DNA of 10,197 nucleotides, from NCBI GenBank assembly GCA_029937335.1, contig JAPYQD010000021.1:1-10197 (forward strand), written 5' to 3'. Positions 6,555 through 10,197 of the stretch are shown piece by piece. The translations under genes were made by a program, and so were the position numbers. Every line of letters begins with the position of its first letter. Position 1 is the first letter of the stretch. The DNA comes from Gammaproteobacteria bacterium (GTDB lineage Bacteria; Pseudomonadota; Gammaproteobacteria; PS1; Pseudothioglobaceae). Under the pieces are notes generated by a model. That model did no database searches. It saw only the letters and a program-made list of their open reading frames with translations, and was not told where the DNA came from.

Positions 6555-6962
6555 ATGTTTCCAGAATTAATACAACAACTAATTACAAAGAATAACTACC
6601 CGCTACTAACTGAAGAAACAGTCGGCACTTTTGTTGAACAGCATCACTACAGTGTATTGTTTTTCTGTAACGATGCAAAAATGTTCCCGGAAAGTTTGGA
6701 TGTTGCGGTTATCTTGCCTGAGCTTATAGCTGCTTTTAATAATCAAATAGAACCTGCAATTATTAGTCGTGATGATGAAATGAACATTCAGAGAAAATAC
6801 GGTTTTAAAACTTGGCCGTCATTGGTATTTTTTAAAGATGGTGCTTATGTAGGCACCATTTCTAAAGTTAGAGATTGGGACGAGTACATCAATAATATCC
6901 AGGAAATCATGCTTTCAGAACCATCAGCTCCACCAATTAAGATCGAATTATCTCAAAACTAA
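6555..6962 (+). CDS. hupG: HupG/HoxO/HyaE-family thioredoxin-like chaperone
   Basis: The protein has 135 residues and a thioredoxin-like layout, including the TWPSLVFFKDG strand near 86-96, where P89 would be the cis-proline. The catalytic CxxC is absent: only C38 is present, in FFCNDAKMFPES. This is typical of the HyaE family, which binds rather than oxidises. Relatives bind the small-subunit precursor and its Tat signal and help protect its clusters from O2. It starts 3 bases after hupF with a weak ribosome site, so coupling to hupF is likely. Confidence 0.9.
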   Translation: MFPELIQQLITKNNYPLLTEETVGTFVEQHHYSVLFFCNDAKMFPESLDVAVILPELIAAFNNQIEPAIISRDDEMNIQRKYGFKTWPSLVFFKDGAYVGTISKVRDWDEYINNIQEIMLSEPSAPPIKIELSQN

Positions 6963-6974
6963 GAGGAGAATTAT

Positions 6975-7871
6975 ATGTCATCAATACCAGTACCACCAAT
7001 TCCAACAAATTTCTTATTGTCAGCAGGTTCTCAACCAGTTGAGGAAGATCCGCTTGAGTTTATGGATATGCCTAATGAGATGTCTACCTTTGAATTAAAT
7101 CCAAAAATTTATGAATTTGATGAAAATACAGATCTTTCAGAATGTAGAGTTTTTCTAGAAAATATTTATAATAAGTTGGTTGATTATAAAGTTCAAAATG
7201 CTAATTTAATTTTCCCAGTTGGTGAGCTTAACGCTGATAATATGGCATATCTTAATGCATTGCTTGCTGAGGGTGAGGTGAGTGCTGTTATTCATGAAGA
7301 TAATCAAATCGTTAATATTCAGGAATCTATATTTACAGGCATCTGGCGTGTTACTGTTGTTGATAAAGATAATCATCTACTTAATGATTATGTTGAAGCG
7401 GGCGATATTCCTGAGATTCTTCTTGTTAAGAATCAGGAAAAACCTAATAAAGTATTATTTGATAGTGCTATGTTTCCAGAAAATGTTGCGAATGCACCTG
7501 CAATATTAACTGAGCTTGAGGATAAAAGAAATGAGCTTACCGAAAATGGCGACATTGAGTTTATTGATGCTATGACTAATCCTACCGAAGCTATTAACTT
7601 AACATTATTGCCACATACTGAGGAAGATCTTAATTGTATTGGTGCTGTTTTAGGAAACGGTGATACGGTCATCCTTTCTAGAGGTTATGGTAACTGTCGT
7701 ATCACTTCAACCGGTGTTTCTTCTATTTGGTGGGTTAAGTATTTTAACTCTGGAGATAAGGAAATTTTGAGCACCATTGAAGTTGTTAATATGCCAATTG
7801 TTGCTTGTGCTGCGCAAGAAGATTTAGATGAAAGTGCTGGAAGATTAAAGGAACAATTTGAAGAATTATGA
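6975..7871 (+). CDS. hupH: HupH/HoxQ/HyaF-family hydrogenase expression/assembly protein
   Basis: The protein has 298 residues, near the family length, with no signal or membrane segment. The N-terminus is proline-rich (IPVPPIPTNF). The C-terminal half carries the family segment CRITSTGVSSIWWVKYFNSG and then LSTIEVVNMPIVACAA. Relatives form a complex with HupG/HoxO around the small-subunit precursor before export. AGAGGAGA at 6962-6968 is a strong ribosome site. The stop overlaps the hupI start as ATGA. Confidence 0.93.
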   Translation: MSSIPVPPIPTNFLLSAGSQPVEEDPLEFMDMPNEMSTFELNPKIYEFDENTDLSECRVFLENIYNKLVDYKVQNANLIFPVGELNADNMAYLNALLAEGEVSAVIHEDNQIVNIQESIFTGIWRVTVVDKDNHLLNDYVEAGDIPEILLVKNQEKPNKVLFDSAMFPENVANAPAILTELEDKRNELTENGDIEFIDAMTNPTEAINLTLLPHTEEDLNCIGAVLGNGDTVILSRGYGNCRITSTGVSSIWWVKYFNSGDKEILSTIEVVNMPIVACAAQEDLDESAGRLKEQFEEL

Positions 7872-8095
7872 AGACTTTTGAGGGTACTTATCTAGGTGAC
7901 AAAGGTAAGATATCTGACGACGCTTGTATGGAGTGTAAGATTTGCCACTATGTATACAAACCTGAAGAAGGTGATGATTATTGGCAGATAGAGGTTGATA
8001 CACCATTCTCCCAGTTGCCAGATCATTGGCATTGCCCTAATTGTGATGGGTTTATGGAGCAATTCATGATTATTGATCGAAAAGATATTCTTTAA
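7868..8095 (+). CDS. hupI: Rubredoxin-type hydrogenase accessory protein
   Basis: This 75-residue rubredoxin binds one iron through C23-x2-C26 and C56-P-N-C59, with the aromatic residues of the fold in CHYVYKPEEGDDYW. C20 is an extra cysteine just before the first pair. HupI/HoxR accompanies O2-tolerant uptake hydrogenases and is thought to serve as an electron carrier during small-subunit cluster maturation. It overlaps hupH by four bases (ATGA). Confidence 0.95.
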   Translation: MKTFEGTYLGDKGKISDDACMECKICHYVYKPEEGDDYWQIEVDTPFSQLPDHWHCPNCDGFMEQFMIIDRKDIL

Positions 8096-8103
8096 TTATC
8101 AAT

Positions 8104-8634
8104 ATGCCTAGTAGTAATGTCAATCGATTAAAAGATCATTATCAGTATGTGCATACACATAAGATGAATGATATTCCTATCGTTAATAATAAACTCGAGG
8201 TTGAGGTTGTGGGTTTTATTGATTGGGGTCATGATAAGAGTAAGTCTGCTGCTGAGGTTGGAGTGTTAATAACTCCGTGGTTTATGAATATTGTCTTACT
8301 TCCAAAAGAGGGTATGAGGCAAGAGGTGAGAGTAGGAAAGTCTGTAAATATTCTATTTCCAGATGGTGAGTACTCCTTTCTAACTCAACAAGATTCAGAG
8401 TTTGGCGTCTATTTAACTTGTTCATTGTTTTCACCTATGTTTGATTTTAAAACCCAGGAGCAAGCTAGAGGTACGGCAGAGGCAGTTATGCAGCAACTCA
8501 TGCAAACCAAACAATTCAAGCAGGTTGAAGAGGATAAAGAGATAGAAAAGCAACGTATTAAAGACCAAGAGATTTTAAGCAAGGTGTCTTCAAGAAGAGC
8601 GTTTCTTAGAGGTGGTAGTGTAGATGCCGATTGA
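8104..8634 (+). CDS. hupJ: HupJ/HoxT (HybE-family) hydrogenase assembly chaperone
   Basis: The protein has 176 residues. The conserved core is EVVGFIDWGHDK, then AEVGVLITPWFMNIVLLP at about 44-67, typical of the HybE/HupJ family. A charged, helix-prone region follows (about 139-158), ending in SRRAFLRG at 163-170, which looks like a Tat-type twin-arginine motif but lies at the C-terminus. HybE relatives bind hydrogenase precursors before Tat export. No clear ribosome site precedes the ATG, which stands 8 bases after hupI, so reinitiation is likely. It overlaps hupK by 11 bases. Confidence 0.9.
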   Translation: MPSSNVNRLKDHYQYVHTHKMNDIPIVNNKLEVEVVGFIDWGHDKSKSAAEVGVLITPWFMNIVLLPKEGMRQEVRVGKSVNILFPDGEYSFLTQQDSEFGVYLTCSLFSPMFDFKTQEQARGTAEAVMQQLMQTKQFKQVEEDKEIEKQRIKDQEILSKVSSRRAFLRGGSVDAD

Positions 8635-9796
8635 AGGCGAGATCAAAATTAGTGTAGTAGCAAGATCTGGTCAGGTTGAAGCTGTATCAATCACATCAAC
8701 TCGTCCACTGCATATCACTAAGTTGTTTGCTGGAAAATCAATTGATAGTGTTGCCGATATAATGAATGCCATATATCACTTATGCAATACAGCACATAGA
8801 TTTGCTTTCCTGCGTTTGTTAGATGAGAGTACGGTAATTAAATTGAGTCAAAATGAAATTCAAGCTTATGAATTGTTATTAGATCTAGAAACCATAAGAG
8901 AGCATTGTTTTAGTATTGCTTCTAAATGGAGTCAAGACACAGATAACATAGTTGATACCAATATTATAAATTTATTAGCCATACTTAAAGAGATAAGCGC
9001 TACTTTATTCGTAAATACTGACCCATTGTCATTAGCTGATAAGGAGCTACAATCCTTTAATTCGATTGATAAGTTAATATTAAAATTAGAGCAGCAGTTG
9101 CAGAATTTATTGATTGGTTCTAAAAATAATGCAGAATTTGTATTTACAGACATGGACAGTTTTAATGACTGGCTAAAAGTTGGCAAGAGCAAGAGTGTAA
9201 CTTTCTTGAATTATTTGCAGCAGCATCAGCTCAACGAAATAGGCAATGTTGAGGTGTCCCACCTTCCAGATTTAGATCTACAGGAGGTTAGCATTCTATT
9301 AAATAATGATGCATATATTCAACGCCCTAGTTATCAAGATACAACATGTGAAACTACACCTTATTCTAGGCAGTCAAAACATCAGTTCATTAAGCAATTG
9401 GTTAATGTTCATGGTAACGGGGTGCTTACTAGAGCGGTTTCACAATTGCTTGAGGTATTTGAATTGTTAAATAAAGTTAAGCGTAATTATAGAAATATTG
9501 AGTCTGAAAATATAAGTTACAACATACAATTTCCTGTGCTGGCGACCAGCGCCCTAGTTCAACTAGAAGCTGCACGAGGTAGACTTGTTCATCAGCTATG
9601 CATTGAGAATGAGAAAATTAAAACCTATCAAATATTAGCACCAACAGAATGGAATTTTCATCCTGAAGGGATACTAAATCATATGATTAAGTCTTTGAAC
9701 TTTACTGATAAAGAAGATTTGATAAGTAAGGTGAGATTACTAGTCAATGCAATTGATCCTTGTGTGGGGTATAGTATAGAGGTAGACCATGCATGA
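8624..9796 (+). CDS. hupK: HupK/HoxV-family scaffold protein related to the large subunit
   Basis: The protein has 390 residues. HupK is thought to carry the Fe(CN)2CO fragment to HupL with HupF. Kinship with the large subunit is visible. IYHLCNTAHRFAFLRLL at 50-66 parallels the RICGVCTGCHALTSVRAV region, with one cysteine (C54) left. CETTPYSRQ parallels VEVGPLSRY of HupL. The C-terminus A-I-D-P-C380-V-G-Y parallels D-P-C-L-A-C, again with one cysteine left. It therefore lacks the four-cysteine nickel site and cannot be a catalytic subunit. The start at 8624 lies inside the hupJ end, with AGAGGTGG upstream. It overlaps hypA by eight bases. Confidence 0.92.
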   Translation: MPIEGEIKISVVARSGQVEAVSITSTRPLHITKLFAGKSIDSVADIMNAIYHLCNTAHRFAFLRLLDESTVIKLSQNEIQAYELLLDLETIREHCFSIASKWSQDTDNIVDTNIINLLAILKEISATLFVNTDPLSLADKELQSFNSIDKLILKLEQQLQNLLIGSKNNAEFVFTDMDSFNDWLKVGKSKSVTFLNYLQQHQLNEIGNVEVSHLPDLDLQEVSILLNNDAYIQRPSYQDTTCETTPYSRQSKHQFIKQLVNVHGNGVLTRAVSQLLEVFELLNKVKRNYRNIESENISYNIQFPVLATSALVQLEAARGRLVHQLCIENEKIKTYQILAPTEWNFHPEGILNHMIKSLNFTDKEDLISKVRLLVNAIDPCVGYSIEVDHA

Positions 9797-10133
9797 AATG
9801 AGCATATGTATGAGTATAGTTGAATCTTTAGAAGAGTCAGCAAAGGCAAATAATTACAAGGCCATTGATAAAGTGTGGCTAGAAATTGGTCCATTTTCAG
9901 GTGTTGAGGCTAGGGCATTAGAATTCAGTTTTGATGTAGCAATACGCGACACTATAGCAGATGGTGCTGAGCTAGAAATTATAGAAACCCAGGCTGAGGC
10001 TTGGTGTTTTAATTGTGACGAAACAGTAGTGGTCAAGCAAAGATATGATGCTTGTCCAAAATGCGACTCTCACCAGTTAACAGTGACTGGCGGAGAAGAG
10101 TTGAAAATTAAACAGATATCAATAAAGGAGTAA
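9789..10133 (+). CDS. hypA: Hydrogenase nickel incorporation protein
   Basis: HypA (114 residues) delivers nickel, with HypB, to the large-subunit precursor. The N-terminal MHEMS supplies the nickel-binding H2, which fixes the start at 9789 over a later in-frame ATG at 9798. The zinc site is C73-x2-C76 and C89-x2-C92. It overlaps the hupK end by eight bases and is followed within 4 bases by hypB. Confidence 0.97.
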   Translation: MHEMSICMSIVESLEESAKANNYKAIDKVWLEIGPFSGVEARALEFSFDVAIRDTIADGAELEIIETQAEAWCFNCDETVVVKQRYDACPKCDSHQLTVTGGEELKIKQISIKE

Positions 10134-10136
10134 GAT

Positions 10137-10197
10137 ATGTGCACAGTATGCGGATGTAGCGAAACAAATCATAGTCATTCACACGACCACGATCACG
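10137..10197 (+). CDS. hypB: Hydrogenase nickel incorporation GTPase, N-terminal start only (cut by window edge)
   Basis: Only 20 codons are visible. They encode MCTVCGC, the high-affinity nickel site (CxxCGC at 2-7) of HypB, followed by a histidine-rich run beginning at H12 with alternating H, S and D. Such runs store or bind nickel. AAAGGAG at 10124-10130, at the end of hypA, is the ribosome site. The GTPase domain lies beyond the edge. Confidence 0.93.
   Translation, partial: MCTVCGCSETNHSHSHDHDH

Overview
The window is AT-rich and carries a compact operon for an uptake [NiFe]-hydrogenase. It reads as a bacterial chromosome, most likely of a gammaproteobacterial sulfur oxidiser of the SUP05/Thioglobus/bivalve-symbiont kind. 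That taxonomic guess rests on protein character, base composition and the gene set; it is an inference, not a match result.

Layout, left to right. (1) 102-878 encodes a four-helix membrane protein with one periplasmic c-type haem motif; I cannot name it. (2) 909-1212, minus strand, is a broken 3' end of rpoN (sigma-54) with a frameshift and an in-frame stop. (3) 1213-1362 is the hup leader, with a 10-bp direct repeat and sigma-70-like boxes. (4) 1363-5324 encodes the enzyme: hupS (small subunit with the six-cysteine proximal cluster of O2-tolerant group 1d enzymes), hupL (large subunit), a 90-residue HupE-like mini membrane protein, and hupC (cytochrome b). (5) 5325-5547 separates the two gene blocks and holds a strong intrinsic terminator, an AT-rich hairpin, an 8-bp inverted repeat and a perfect TATAAT. 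(6) 5548-10197 encodes maturation: hupD, hupF, hupG, hupH, hupI, hupJ, hupK, hypA and the first 20 codons of hypB, mostly overlapping or only a few bases apart.

How the genes work together. HupS and HupL form the periplasmic heterodimer, exported by the Tat route through the HupS signal. HupC anchors it and passes electrons from H2 to the quinone pool. HypA and HypB deliver nickel. HupK and HupF act as scaffold and chaperone for assembling the Fe(CN)2CO-bearing site on HupL, and HupD trims the HupL tail once nickel is in. HupG, HupH, HupI and HupJ belong to the accessory set that accompanies O2-tolerant enzymes and protects or matures the small subunit. The rest of the hyp set (hypC, D, E, F) would be expected just beyond the right edge.

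Most of the window is a known system. The parts that deserve a second look are the rpoN remnant next to a hydrogenase whose relatives are often sigma-54 controlled, the HupE-like mini-protein, the unnamed haem protein, and the signals between the two transcription units. I see no mobile element, CRISPR array or RNA gene.
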